From contig OX235271.1 in the NCBI GenBank assembly GCA_944472155.2, positions 40,598,633-40,662,632 of the forward strand: a DNA stretch of 64,000 nt, given 5' to 3'. Positions 23,601-37,222 of the stretch are shown one piece after another. The position numbers and the translations under genes are program-made. The DNA is from Trichobilharzia szidati (lineage: Eukaryota > Platyhelminthes > Trematoda > Strigeidida > Schistosomatidae). How positions within the stretch are numbered: the stretch's first letter is position 1; every line of letters starts with the position of its first letter. Under the pieces are notes generated by a model. That model worked only from the letters and a program-made list of their open reading frames with translations, was not told the DNA's origin and ran no database searches.

Positions 23601-26600
23601 TGAGCAGGGTCAATCAGTATTCGAAAGTCTTACCCGTTGTCGTTTCTTCTTCAACTTGTTCTGTTGTTGTGGGTGTGGCGACTGGCGGCTCTGTCAGAAG
23701 AGAAGTAGAACAGACGTCTCACCAGTTGTCACACCACTGACGTGATAAACTTCAAAATTGCACTTCGCAGATCATCAAAATAATCTGACTGGACGTGAAT
23801 TCGACAGACAAGAGTGTTGTCTCACGTCAAGTCGAATATATTCACGTGCTCACAAAACTCACCTTGTGTTGTTGCCTTCTCAGCAATATTTCTCTTCCCT
23901 AAAATGAAAGAGATTGAAAATACACAGCATCACAAATAGCACCAGAGTCGGAATATAACTTCCACAGTGACTGCCAGACTTGTCACAGTCTCTCGCATCA
24001 ATGTGGAACACACGAAACCGTCTATGTTTCCTACTCGTGCTTCTGCAATACACACGGACTCTCTGCCTTTCACATGGCCTGAATATTCACCTGAATCCAC
24101 AAAATTCATATACTCACATTTTAAATTGCATGTGAACCTATGTGTTATCCATGAGGCTCACACACATTTCGATTCGCACTTCCCGCCTTACGTCACTAGC
24201 CTGCTCCACACACGAGCATCTGACACTCTCCTCACACATACTCTCTAACTCATTACCACGGGTCAGATTTCACGAAAAGCACTCAGCATTTCCGCCAACT
24301 GATATCACTCATCTGTCTTCAGGCTATAGGTGGAGGTTAAAAGTGGACAAGATTTCGTCATTCCCGCCTTGAGTATAACCCCTGAATATAAGAAAACCCA
24401 ATCGTCGCCTGTTAACTTAAGCTATCCAAAGTATTCTTTATAAAAGGTTGACATGTAGAATTCATTAGACAGAACAACACAACATCATGAAGAAGAAGGA
24501 ATTGAAAATATCAAAATCACTGCCAATAACATGATACCCATCATGGTCATTAGTGATCACTAAATGAAGAAAAAAAGGTTATGTTCGAATTGGTTGGAAA
24601 ATATGCAGGACCTGACGTCCGAGTGGAGAAGCACACAACAATCAAGCAGTGATCACAACCATGTCTCATGGTATGCAGACTGAGCAATGCAACTCTGGTC
24701 TCTGCTCACACTGAGTGGTTGGTGCATTTGAATTCTGGTCTCCACCGTATTGACTTCCACAAATCGCCTGCATTCCAATCTAATGAGAGTTCAGGTGTTC
24801 CGTTATAGGCGCGGCGAGTATCCCTTCCACGAAACAATTCAGACATGCACAATGTGAATGAGCTCAGAAACTGACGAAATCTTTGTGGAATGGCTATGCA
24901 CATTACGACATTTGTAGCTACACTTGATAAGGAGATTGACACAGTGGGATAGTCGCGAGGATATGAAGCCCGTGAGAACTAGACAACAAGGACGCAGAGT
25001 GACTTTCAGATCAGAAGTGGCCGTGAATATGGAGAAGCTTCCCGTACCACTCACTCAATGAGTGGGTGACAAAATCAACAAATGTAGAATGATGAAGAGA
25101 GTGAATATCCGCCATCTGCGACAATGGTATTTTGATGAAAATGAGCACGTGGAAGGAGACGTGCTGACGTTGGTTTCGAGAATATGTGAAAATCAGTGAC
25201 AGGCACTCAATCTCCGTCTACACTTCCTCGGAGATGGTGACTGTCGGCTGTGCAAGAAGACAACTGAAACAGGTATCTCATGCTGTGCATTATTCCGACT
25301 GGCTCGAAAATCCTTTACACAAGCCATTCGTATAGCCACATCGAATTGAGCCAAACTGCACGAATCCGAACACACTTCGAATAGAGTATCAAATGTGATA
25401 CGAAGTGGTTCTACATAGTAGAAATGTAACTTGAGCAGGGTCAATCAGTATTCGAAAGTCTTACCCGTTGTCGTTTCTTCTTCAACTTGTTCTGTTGTTG
25501 TGGGTGTGGCGACTGGCGGCTCTGTCAGAAGAGAAGTAGAACAGACGTCTCACCAGTTGTCACACCACTGACGTGATAAACTTCAAAATTGCACTTCGCA
25601 GATCATCAAAATAATCTGACTGGACGTGAATTCGACAGACAAGAGTGTTGTCTCACGTCAAGTCGAATATATTCACGTGCTCACAAAACTCACCTTGTGT
25701 TGTTGCCTTCTCAGCAATATTTCTCTTCCCTAAAATGAAAGAGATTGAAAATACACAGCATCACAAATAGCACCAGAGTCGGAATATAACTTCCACAGTG
25801 ACTGCCAGACTTGTCACAGTCTCTCGCATCAATGTGGAACACACGAAACCGTCTATGTTTCCTACTCGTGCTTCTGCAATACACACGGACTCTCTGCCTT
25901 TCACATGGCCTGAATATTCACCTGAATCCACAAAATTCATATACTCACATTTTAAATTGCATGTGAACCTATGTGTTATCCATGAGGCTCACACACATTT
26001 CGATTCGCACTTCCCGCCTTACGTCACTAGCCTGCTCCACACACGAGCATCTGACACTCTCCTCACACATACTCTCTAACTCATTACCACGGGTCAGATT
26101 TCACGAAAAGCACTCAGCATTTCCGCCAACTGATATCACTCATCTGTCTTCAGGCTATAGGTGGAGGTTAAAAGTGGACAAGATTTCGTCATTCCCGCCT
26201 TGAGTATAACCCCTGAATATAAGAAAACCCAATCGTCGCCTGTTAACTTAAGCTATCCAAAGTATTCTTTATAAAAGGTTGACATGTAGAATTCATTAGA
26301 CAGAACAACACAACATCATGAAGAAGAAGGAATTGAAAATATCAAAATCACTGCCAATAACATGATACCCATCATGGTCATTAGTGATCACTAAATGAAG
26401 AAAAAAAGGTTATGTTCGAATTGGTTGGAAAATATGCAGGACCTGACGTCCGAGTGGAGAAGCACACAACAATCAAGCAGTGATCACAACCATGTCTCAT
26501 GGTATGCAGACTGAGCAATGCAACTCTGGTCTCTGCTCACACTGAGTGGTTGGTGCATTTGAATTCTGGTCTCCACCGTATTGACTTCCACAAATCGCCT

Positions 26601-29600
26601 GCATTCCAATCTAATGAGAGTTCAGGTGTTCCGTTATAGGCGCGGCGAGTATCCCTTCCACGAAACAATTCAGACATGCACAATGTGAATGAGCTCAGAA
26701 ACTGACGAAATCTTTGTGGAATGGCTATGCACATTACGACATTTGTAGCTACACTTGATAAGGAGATTGACACAGTGGGATAGTCGCGAGGATATGAAGC
26801 CCGTGAGAACTAGACAACAAGGACGCAGAGTGACTTTCAGATCAGAAGTGGCCGTGAATATGGAGAAGCTTCCCGTACCACTCACTCAATGAGTGGGTGA
26901 CAAAATCAACAAATGTAGAATGATGAAGAGAGTGAATATCCGCCATCTGCGACAATGGTATTTTGATGAAAATGAGCACGTGGAAGGAGACGTGCTGACG
27001 TTGGTTTCGAGAATATGTGAAAATCAGTGACAGGCACTCAATCTCCGTCTACACTTCCTCGGAGATGGTGACTGTCGGCTGTGCAAGAAGACAACTGAAA
27101 CAGGTATCTCATGCTGTGCATTATTCCGACTGGCTCGAAAATCCTTTACACAAGCCATTCGTATAGCCACATCGAATTGAGCCAAACTGCACGAATCCGA
27201 ACACACTTCGAATAGAGTATGAAATGTGATACGAAGTGGTTCTACATAGTAGAAATGTAACTTGAGCAGGGTCAATCAGTATTCGAAAGTCTTACCCGTT
27301 GTCGTTTCTTCTTCAACTTGTTCTGTTGTTGTGGGTGTGGCGACTGGCGGCTCTGTCAGAAGAGAAGTAGAACAGACGTCTCACCAGTTGTCACACCACT
27401 GACGTGATAAACTTCAAAATTGCACTTCGCAGATCATCAAAATAATCTGACTGGACGTGAATTCGACAGACAAGAGTGTTGTCTCACGTCAAGTCGAATA
27501 TATTCACGTGCTCACAAAACTCACCTTGTGTTGTTGCCTTCTCAGCAATATTTCTCTTCCCTAAAATGAAAGAGATTGAAAATACACAGCATCACAAATA
27601 GCACCAGAGTCGGAATATAACTTCCACAGTGACTGCCAGACTTGTCACAGTCTCTCGCATCAATGTGGAACACACGAAACCGTCTATGTTTCCTACTCGT
27701 GCTTCTGCAATACACACGGACTCTCTGCCTTTCACATGGCCTGAATATTCACCTGAATCCACAAAATTCATATACTCACATTTTAAATTGCATGTGAACC
27801 TATGTGTTATCCATGAGGCTCACACACATTTCGATTCGCACTTCCCGCCTTACGTCACTAGCCTGCTCCACACACGAGCATCTGACACTCTCCTCACACA
27901 TACTCTCTAACTCATTACCACGGGTCAGATTTCACGAAAAGCACTCAGCATTTCCGCCAACTGATATCACTCATCTGTCTTCAGGCTATAGGTGGAGGTT
28001 AAAAGTGGACAAGATTTCGTCATTCCCGCCTTGAGTATAACCCCTGAATATAAGAAAACCCAATCGTCGCCTGTTAACTTAAGCTATCCAAAGTATTCTT
28101 TATAAAAGGTTGACATGTAGAATTCATTAGACAGAACAACACAACATCATGAAGAAGAAGGAATTGAAAATATCAAAATCACTGCCAATAACATGATACC
28201 CATCATGGTCATTAGTGATCACTAAATGAAGAAAAAAAGGTTATGTTCGAATTGGTTGGAAAATATGCAGGACCTGACGTCCGAGTGGAGAAGCACACAA
28301 CAATCAAGCAGTGATCACAACCATGTCTCATGGTATGCAGACTGAGCAATGCAACTCTGGTCTCTGCTCACACTGAGTGGTTGGTGCATTTGAATTCTGG
28401 TCTCCACCGTATTGACTTCCACAAATCGCCTGCATTCCAATCTAATGAGAGTTCAGGTGTTCCGTTATAGGCGCGGCGAGTATCCCTTCCACGAAACAAT
28501 TCAGACATGCACAATGTGAATGAGCTCAGAAACTGACGAAATCTTTGTGGAATGGCTATGCACATTACGACATTTGTAGCTACACTTGATAAGGAGATTG
28601 ACACAGTGGGATAGTCGCGAGGATATGAAGCCCGTGAGAACTAGACAACAAGGACGCAGAGTGACTTTCAGATCAGAAGTGGCCGTGAATATGGAGAAGC
28701 TTCCCGTACCACTCACTCAATGAGTGGGTGACAAAATCAACAAATGTAGAATGATGAAGAGAGTGAATATCCGCCATCTGCGACAATGGTATTTTGATGA
28801 AAATGAGCACGTGGAAGGAGACGTGCTGACGTTGGTTTCGAGAATATGTGAAAATCAGTGACAGGCACTCAATCTCCGTCTACACTTCCTCGGAGATGGT
28901 GACTGTCGGCTGTGCAAGAAGACAACTGAAACAGGTATCTCATGCTGTGCATTATTCCGACTGGCTCGAAAATCCTTTACACAAGCCATTCGTATAGCCA
29001 CATCGAATTGAGCCAAACTGCACGAATCCGAACACACTTCGAATAGAGTATGAAATGTGATACGAAGTGGTTCTACATAGTAGAAATGTAACTTGAGCAG
29101 GGTCAATCAGTATTCGAAAGTCTTACCCGTTGTCGTTTCTTCTTCAACTTGTTCTGTTGTTGTGGGTGTGGCGACTGGCGGCTCTGTCAGAAGAGAAGTA
29201 GAACAGACGTCTCACCAGTTGTCACACCACTGACGTGATAAACTTCAAAATTGCACTTCGCAGATCATCAAAATAATCTGACTGGACGTGAATTCGACAG
29301 ACAAGAGTGTTGTCTCACGTCAAGTCGAATATATTCACGTGCTCACAAAACTCACCTTGTGTTGTTGCCTTCTCAGCAATATTTCTCTTCCCTAAAATGA
29401 AAGAGATTGAAAATACACAGCATCACAAATAGCACCAGAGTCGGAATATAACTTCCACAGTGACTGCCAGACTTGTCACAGTCTCTCGCATCAATGTGGA
29501 ACACACGAAACCGTCTATGTTTCCTACTCGTGCTTCTGCAATACACACGGACTCTCTGCCTTTCACATGGCCTGAATATTCACCTGAATCCACAAAATTC

Positions 29601-32600
29601 ATATACTCACATTTTAAATTGCATGTGAACCTATGTGTTATCCATGAGGCTCACACACATTTCGATTCGCACTTCCCGCCTTACGTCACTAGCCTGCTCC
29701 ACACACGAGCATCTGACACTCTCCTCACACATACTCTCTAACTCATTACCACAGGTCAGATTTCACGAAAAGCACTCAGCATTTCCGCCAACTGATATCA
29801 CTCATCTGTCTTCAGGCTATAGGTGGAGGTTAAAAGTGGACAAGATTTCGTCATTCCCGCCTTGAGTATAACCCCTGAAAATAAGAAAACCCAATCGTCG
29901 CCTGTTAACTTAAGCTATCCAAAGTATTCTTTATAAAAGGTTGACATGTAGAATTCATTAGACAGAACAACACAACATCATGAAGAAGAAGGAATTGAAA
30001 ATATCAAAATCACTGCCAATAACATGATACCCATCATGGTCATTAGTGATCACTAAATGAAGAAAAAAAGGTTATGTTCGAATTGGTTGGAAAATATGCA
30101 GGACCTGACGTCCGAGTGGAGAAGCACACAACAATCAAGCAGTGATCACAACCATGTCTCATGGTATGCAGACTGAGCAATGCAACTCTGGTCTCTGCTC
30201 ACACTGAGTGGTTGGTGCATTTGAATTCTGGTCTCCACCGTATTGACTTCCACAAATCGCCTGCATTCCAATCTAATGAGAGTTCAGGTGTTCCGTTATA
30301 GGCGCGGCGAGTATCCCTTCCACGAAACAATTCAGACATGCACAATGTGAATGAGCTCAGAAACTGACGAAATCTTTGTGGAATGGCTATGCACATTACG
30401 ACATTTGTAGCTACACTTGATAAGGAGATTGACACAGTGGGATAGTCGCGAGGATATGAAGCCCGTGAGAACTAGACAACAAGGACGCAGAGTGACTTTC
30501 AGATCAGAAGTGGCCGTGAATATGGAGAAGCTTCCCGTACCACTCACTCAATGAGTGGGTGACAAAATCAACAAATGTAGAATGATGAAGAGAGTGAATA
30601 TCCGCCATCTGCGACAATGGTATTTTGATGAAAATGAGCACGTGGAAGGAGACGTGCTGACGTTGGTTTCGAGAATATGTGAAAATCAGTGACAGGCACT
30701 CAATCTCCGTCTACACTTCCTCGGAGATGGTGACTGTCGGCTGTGCAAGAAGACAACTGAAACAGGTATCTCATGCTGTGCATTATTCCGACTGGCTCGA
30801 AAATCCTTTACACAAGCCATTCGTATAGCCACATCGAATTGAGCCAAACTGCACGAATCCGAACACACTTCGAATAGAGTATGAAATGTGATACGAAGTG
30901 GTTCTACATAGTAGAAATGTAACTTGAGCAGGGTCAATCAGTATTCGAAAGTCTTACCCGTTGTCGTTTCTTCTTCAACTTGTTCTGTTGTTGTGGGTGT
31001 GGCGACTGGCGGCTCTGTCAGAAGAGAAGTAGAACAGACGTCTCACCAGTTGTCACACCACTGACGTGATAAACTTCAAAATTGCACTTCGCAGATCATC
31101 AAAATAATCTGACTGGACGTGAATTCGACAGACAAGAGTGTTGTCTCACGTCAAGTCGAATATATTCACGTGCTCACAAAACTCACCTTGTGTTGTTGCC
31201 TTCTCAGCAATATTTCTCTTCCCTAAAATGAAAGAGATTGAAAATACACAGCATCACAAATAGCACCAGAGTCGGAATATAACTTCCACAGTGACTGCCA
31301 GACTTGTCACAGTCTCTCGCATCAATGTGGAACACACGAAACCGTCTATGTTTCCTACTCGTGCTTCTGCAATACACACGGACTCTCTGCCTTTCACATG
31401 GCCTGAATATTCACCTGAATCCACAAAATTCATATACTCACATTTTAAATTGCATGTGAACCTATGTGTTATCCATGAGGCTCACACACATTTCGATTCG
31501 CACTTCCCGCCTTACGTCACTAGCCTGCTCCACACACGAGCATCTGACACTCTCCTCACACATACTCTCTAACTCATTACCACAGGTCAGATTTCACGAA
31601 AAGCACTCAGCATTTCCGCCAACTGATATCACTCATCTGTCTTCAGGCTATAGGTGGAGGTTAAAAGTGGACAAGATTTCGTCATTCCCGCCTTGAGTAT
31701 AACCCCTGAAAATAAGAAAACCCAATCGTCGCCTGTTAACTTAAGCTATCCAAAGTATTCTTTATAAAAGGTTGACATGTAGAATTCATTAGACAGAACA
31801 ACACAACATCATGAAGAAGAAGGAATTGAAAATATCAAAATCACTGCCAATAACATGATACCCATCATGGTCATTAGTGATCACTAAATGAAGAAAAAAA
31901 GGTTATGTTCGAATTGGTTGGAAAATATGCAGGACCTGACGTCCGAGTGGAGAAGCACACAACAATCAAGCAGTGATCACAACCATGTCTCATGGTATGC
32001 AGACTGAGCAATGCAACTCTGGTCTCTGCTCACACTGAGTGGTTGGTGCATTTGAATTCTGGTCTCCACCGTATTGACTTCCACAAATCGCCTGCATTCC
32101 AATCTAATGAGAGTTCAGGTGTTCCGTTATAGGCGCGGCGAGTATCCCTTCCACGAAACAATTCAGACATGCACAATGTGAATGAGCTCAGAAACTGACG
32201 AAATCTTTGTGGAATGGCTATGCACATTACGACATTTGTAGCTACACTTGATAAGGAGATTGACACAGTGGGATAGTCGCGAGGATATGAAGCCCGTGAG
32301 AACTAGACAACAAGGACGCAGAGTGACTTTCAGATCAGAAGTGGCCGTGAATATGGAGAAGCTTCCCGTACCACTCACTCAATGAGTGGGTGACAAAATC
32401 AACAAATGTAGAATGATGAAGAGAGTGAATATCCGCCATCTGCGACAATGGTATTTTGATGAAAATGAGCACGTGGAAGGAGACGTGCTGACGTTGGTTT
32501 CGAGAATATGTGAAAATCAGTGACAGGCACTCAATCTCCGTCTACACTTCCTCGGAGATGGTGACTGTCGGCTGTGCAAGAAGACAACTGAAACAGGTAT

Positions 32601-35600
32601 CTCATGCTGTGCATTATTCCGACTGGCTCGAAAATCCTTTACACAAGCCATTCGTATAGCCACATCGAATTGAGCCAAACTGCACGAATCCGAACACACT
32701 TCGAATAGAGTATGAAATGTGATACGAAGTGGTTCTACATAGTAGAAATGTAACTTGAGCAGGGTCAATCAGTATTCGAAAGTCTTACCCGTTGTCGTTT
32801 CTTCTTCAACTTGTTCTGTTGTTGTGGGTGTGGCGACTGGCGGCTCTGTCAGAAGAGAAGTAGAACAGACGTCTCACCAGTTGTCACACCACTGACGTGA
32901 TAAACTTCAAAATTGCACTTCGCAGATCATCAAAATAATCTGACTGGACGTGAATTCGACAGACAAGAGTGTTGTCTCACGTCAAGTCGAATATATTCAC
33001 GTGCTCACAAAACTCACCTTGTGTTGTTGCCTTCTCAGCAATATTTCTCTTCCCTAAAATGAAAGAGATTGAAAATACACAGCATCACAAATAGCACCAG
33101 AGTCGGAATATAACTTCCACAGTGACTGCCAGACTTGTCACAGTCTCTCGCATCAATGTGGAACACACGAAACCGTCTATGTTTCCTACTCGTGCTTCTG
33201 CAATACACACGGACTCTCTGCCTTTCACATGGCCTGAATATTCACCTGAATCCACAAAATTCATATACTCACATTTTAAATTGCATGTGAACCTATGTGT
33301 TATCCATGAGGCTCACACACATTTCGATTCGCACTTCCCGCCTTACGTCACTAGCCTGCTCCACACACGAGCATCTGACACTCTCCTCACACATACTCTC
33401 TAACTCATTACCACAGGTCAGATTTCACGAAAAGCACTCAGCATTTCCGCCAACTGATATCACTCATCTGTCTTCAGGCTATAGGTGGAGGTTAAAAGTG
33501 GACAAGATTTCGTCATTCCCGCCTTGAGTATAACCCCTGAAAATAAGAAAACCCAATCGTCGCCTGTTAACTTAAGCTATCCAAAGTATTCTTTATAAAA
33601 GGTTGACATGTAGAATTCATTAGACAGAACAACACAACATCATGAAGAAGAAGGAATTGAAAATATCAAAATCACTGCCAATAACATGATACCCATCATG
33701 GTCATTAGTGATCACTAAATGAAGAAAAAAAGGTTATGTTCGAATTGGTTGGAAAATATGCAGGACCTGACGTCCGAGTGGAGAAGCACACAACAATCAA
33801 GCAGTGATCACAACCATGTCTCATGGTATGCAGACTGAGCAATGCAACTCTGGTCTCTGCTCACACTGAGTGGTTGGTGCATTTGAATTCTGGTCTCCAC
33901 CGTATTGACTTCCACAAATCGCCTGCATTCCAATCTAATGAGAGTTCAGGTGTTCCGTTATAGGCGCGGCGAGTATCCCTTCCACGAAACAATTCAGACA
34001 TGCACAATGTGAATGAGCTCAGAAACTGACGAAATCTTTGTGGAATGGCTATGCACATTACGACATTTGTAGCTACACTTGATAAGGAGATTGACACAGT
34101 GGGATAGTCGCGAGGATATGAAGCCCGTGAGAACTAGACAACAAGGACGCAGAGTGACTTTCAGATCAGAAGTGGCCGTGAATATGGAGAAGCTTCCCGT
34201 ACCACTCACTCAATGAGTGGGTGACAAAATCAACAAATGTAGAATGATGAAGAGAGTGAATATCCGCCATCTGCGACAATGGTATTTTGATGAAAATGAG
34301 CACGTGGAAGGAGACGTGCTGACGTTGGTTTCGAGAATATGTGAAAATCAGTGACAGGCACTCAATCTCCGTCTACACTTCCTCGGAGATGGTGACTGTC
34401 GGCTGTGCAAGAAGACAACTGAAACAGGTATCTCATGCTGTGCATTATTCCGACTGGCTCGAAAATCCTTTACACAAGCCATTCGTATAGCCACATCGAA
34501 TTGAGCCAAACTGCACGAATCCGAACACACTTCGAATAGAGTATGAAATGTGATACGAAGTGGTTCTACATAGTAGAAATGTAACTTGAGCAGGGTCAAT
34601 CAGTATTCGAAAGTCTTACCCGTTGTCGTTTCTTCTTCAACTTGTTCTGTTGTTGTGGGTGTGGCGACTGGCGGCTCTGTCAGAAGAGAAGTAGAACAGA
34701 CGTCTCACCAGTTGTCACACCACTGACGTGATAAACTTCAAAATTGCACTTCGCAGATCATCAAAATAATCTGACTGGACGTGAATTCGACAGACAAGAG
34801 TGTTGTCTCACGTCAAGTCGAATATATTCACGTGCTCACAAAACTCACCTTGTGTTGTTGCCTTCTCAGCAATATTTCTCTTCCCTAAAATGAAAGAGAT
34901 TGAAAATACACAGCATCACAAATAGCACCAGAGTCGGAATATAACTTCCACAGTGACTGCCAGACTTGTCACAGTCTCTCGCATCAATGTGGAACACACG
35001 AAACCGTCTATGTTTCCTACTCGTGCTTCTGCAATACACACGGACTCTCTGCCTTTCACATGGCCTGAATATTCACCTGAATCCACAAAATTCATATACT
35101 CACATTTTAAATTGCATGTGAACCTATGTGTTATCCATGAGGCTCACACACATTTCGATTCGCACTTCCCGCCTTACGTCACTAGCCTGCTCCACACACG
35201 AGCATCTGACACTCTCCTCACACATACTCTCTAACTCATTACCACGGGTCAGATTTCACGAAAAGCACTCAGCATTTCCGCCAACTGATATCACTCATCT
35301 GTCTTCAGGCTATAGGTGGAGGTTAAAAGTGGACAAGATTTCGTCATTCCCGCCTTGAGTATAACCCCTGAATATAAGAAAACCCAATCGTCGCCTGTTA
35401 ACTTAAGCTATCCAAAGTATTCTTTATAAAAGGTTGACATGTAGAATTCATTAGACAGAACAACACAACATCATGAAGAAGAAGGAATTGAAAATATCAA
35501 AATCACTGCCAATAACATGATACCCATCATGGTCATTAGTGATCACTAAATGAAGAAAAAAAGGTTATGTTCGAATTGGTTGGAAAATATGCAGGACCTG

Positions 35601-37222
35601 ACGTCCGAGTGGAGAAGCACACAACAATCAAGCAGTGATCACAACCATGTCTCATGGTATGCAGACTGAGCAATGCAACTCTGGTCTCTGCTCACACTGA
35701 GTGGTTGGTGCATTTGAATTCTGGTCTCCACCGTATTGACTTCCACAAATCGCCTGCATTCCAATCTAATGAGAGTTCAGGTGTTCCGTTATAGGCGCGG
35801 CGAGTATCCCTTCCACGAAACAATTCAGACATGCACAATGTGAATGAGCTCAGAAACTGACGAAATCTTTGTGGAATGGCTATGCACATTACGACATTTG
35901 TAGCTACACTTGATAAGGAGATTGACACAGTGGGATAGTCGCGAGGATATGAAGCCCGTGAGAACTAGACAACAAGGACGCAGAGTGACTTTCAGATCAG
36001 AAGTGGCCGTGAATATGGAGAAGCTTCCCGTACCACTCACTCAATGAGTGGGTGACAAAATCAACAAATGTAGAATGATGAAGAGAGTGAATATCCGCCA
36101 TCTGCGACAATGGTATTTTGATGAAAATGAGCACGTGGAAGGAGACGTGCTGACGTTGGTTTCGAGAATATGTGAAAATCAGTGACAGGCACTCAATCTC
36201 CGTCTACACTTCCTCGGAGATGGTGACTGTCGGCTGTGCAAGAAGACAACTGAAACAGGTATCTCATGCTGTGCATTATTCCGACTGGCTCGAAAATCCT
36301 TTACACAAGCCATTCGTATAGCCACATCGAATTGAGCCAAACTGCACGAATCCGAACACACTTCGAATAGAGTATGAAATGTGATACGAAGTGGTTCTAC
36401 ATAGTAGAAATGTAACTTGAGCAGGGTCAATCAGTATTCGAAAGTCTTACCCGTTGTCGTTTCTTCTTCAACTTGTTCTGTTGTTGTGGGTGTGGCGACT
36501 GGCGGCTCTGTCAGAAGAGAAGTAGAACAGACGTCTCACCAGTTGTCACACCACTGACGTGATAAACTTCAAAATTGCACTTCGCAGATCATCAAAATAA
36601 TCTGACTGGACGTGAATTCGACAGACAAGAGTGTTGTCTCACGTCAAGTCGAATATATTCACGTGCTCACAAAACTCACCTTGTGTTGTTGCCTTCTCAG
36701 CAATATTTCTCTTCCCTAAAATGAAAGAGATTGAAAATACACAGCATCACAAATAGCACCAGAGTCGGAATATAACTTCCACAGTGACTGCCAGACTTGT
36801 CACAGTCTCTCGCATCAATGTGGAACACACGAAACCGTCTATGTTTCCTACTCGTGCTTCTGCAATACACACGGACTCTCTGCCTTTCACATGGCCTGAA
36901 TATTCACCTGAATCCACAAAATTCATATACTCACATTTTAAATTGCATGTGAACCTATGTGTTATCCATGAGGCTCACACACATTTCGATTCGCACTTCC
37001 CGCCTTACGTCACTAGCCTGCTCCACACACGAGCATCTGACACTCTCCTCACACATACTCTCTAACTCATTACCACAGGTCAGATTTCACGAAAAGCACT
37101 CAGCATTTCCGCCAACTGATATCACTCATCTGTCTCTGTGATTTATGTTTGTATGATATTTTGGAATATTTCAAATTTCTCACCTGTTGTATAACACTTT
37201 CTTATATAGATTTTTTTATTCT
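14398..37222 (-). CDS. Inferred micro-exon gene spanning the array (partial, 5' exon not found)
   Basis: Gene model inferred on the minus strand: micro-exon C (37184-37222), then twelve repeats of A (36 nt), B (57 nt) and D (39 nt), then a possible terminal exon near 14600. Every internal exon is a multiple of three, starts and ends in phase 1, and is open in that phase, so any number can be joined or skipped without a frameshift. This is the defining layout of schistosome micro-exon genes, which usually encode small secreted proteins. Each unit adds 44 residues (12 from A, 19 from B, 13 from D, counting split codons), or 31 without D. B is Thr/Glu/Pro-rich and could carry O-glycans. Full use of the array would give over 500 residues, long for a MEG. 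The signal-peptide exon and promoter were not found. Splicing is predicted by eye only. Confidence 0.5.
15367..15405 (-). CDS. Micro-exon D1, divergent copy in the 3'-most unit
   Basis: Same position and length as the other D exons, but with the consensus donor GCA|GTGAGT. In phase 1 it reads ITNGPDWYGFIS. Compared with D of the next unit there are 7 substitutions in 39 nt, changing 6 of 12 full codons and none silently, while the rest of this 1.83-kb unit has only about five further changes. D1 would be the last internal exon before the candidate terminal exon. Confidence 0.5.
16310..16574 (-). CDS. Micro-exons A1 (16539-16574) and B1 (16310-16366) in the 3'-most unit
   Basis: These are the last A-B pair in transcription order, followed 904 nt later by D1. 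Both keep the splice sites and phase described for the pair at 36.5-36.7 kb. Spacing and sequence match the other units. Confidence 0.5.
35507..35545 (-). CDS. Micro-exon D, amplified version (11 copies)
   Basis: A 39-nt exon with a very strong acceptor, CCTTTTTTTCTTCATTTAG. In phase 1 it reads ITNDHDGYHVIG plus split codons. The donor is GCA|GTGATT, lacking the G at intron position +5. Copies lie at 17197-17235, 19028, 20859, 22690, 24521, 26352, 28183, 30014, 31845, 33676 and 35507. The same bases in another frame read as a short ATG-initiated hydrophobic peptide ending in a stop; I consider that less likely because it would not join in phase with A and B. Confidence 0.45.
36451..36507 (-). 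CDS. Micro-exon B, copy nearest the 5' end (12 copies)
   Basis: A 57-nt exon with acceptor TTCTACTTCTCTTCTGACAG and donor CGG|GTAAGA. In phase 1, joined to the last G of exon A, it reads EPPVATPTTTEQVEEETTT, a Thr/Glu-rich mucin-like segment without stops. Copies lie at 16310-16366, 18141, 19972, 21803, 23634, 25465, 27296, 29127, 30958, 32789, 34620 and 36451 (57 nt each). The intron from A to B is 172 nt. Confidence 0.55.
36680..36715 (-). CDS. Micro-exon A, copy nearest the 5' end (12 copies)
   Basis: A 36-nt exon with acceptor CAATCTCTTTCATTTTAG and donor AAG|GTGAGT, both strong. In phase 1 it reads KRNIAEKATTQ plus split codons. Copies lie at 16539-16574, 18370, 20201, 22032, 23863, 25694, 27525, 29356, 31187, 33018, 34849 and 36680 (36 nt each, period 1831), apparently identical. 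Confidence 0.55.

Larger units (their letters stand above)
14865..37134. repeat. Tandem array of a 1831-bp unit, about 12.16 copies
   Basis: The same 1831-bp sequence repeats with exact period. Marker positions such as GACTGCCAGACTTGTCACAG fall at 16645, 18476, 20307 and so on every 1831 bp, the last at 36786. The first unit is 1830 bp because of one missing A in an A-run near 15416 and is the most divergent. The others are almost identical, differing at a handful of sites: A or G in ACCACRGG, A or T in CTGAAWATAAG, and G or C in AGTATSAAATG. The array ends inside a unit at about 37134. Near identity points to recent expansion or ongoing homogenisation. Each unit carries the minus-strand exons D, A and B described separately. 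Confidence 0.98.

Noticed and set aside
14865..37134. CRISPR-like or simple satellite interpretation of the array
   Set aside because: The unit is 1.83 kb with no spacer structure; a plain satellite does not explain four symmetric, same-phase exons with splice signals.
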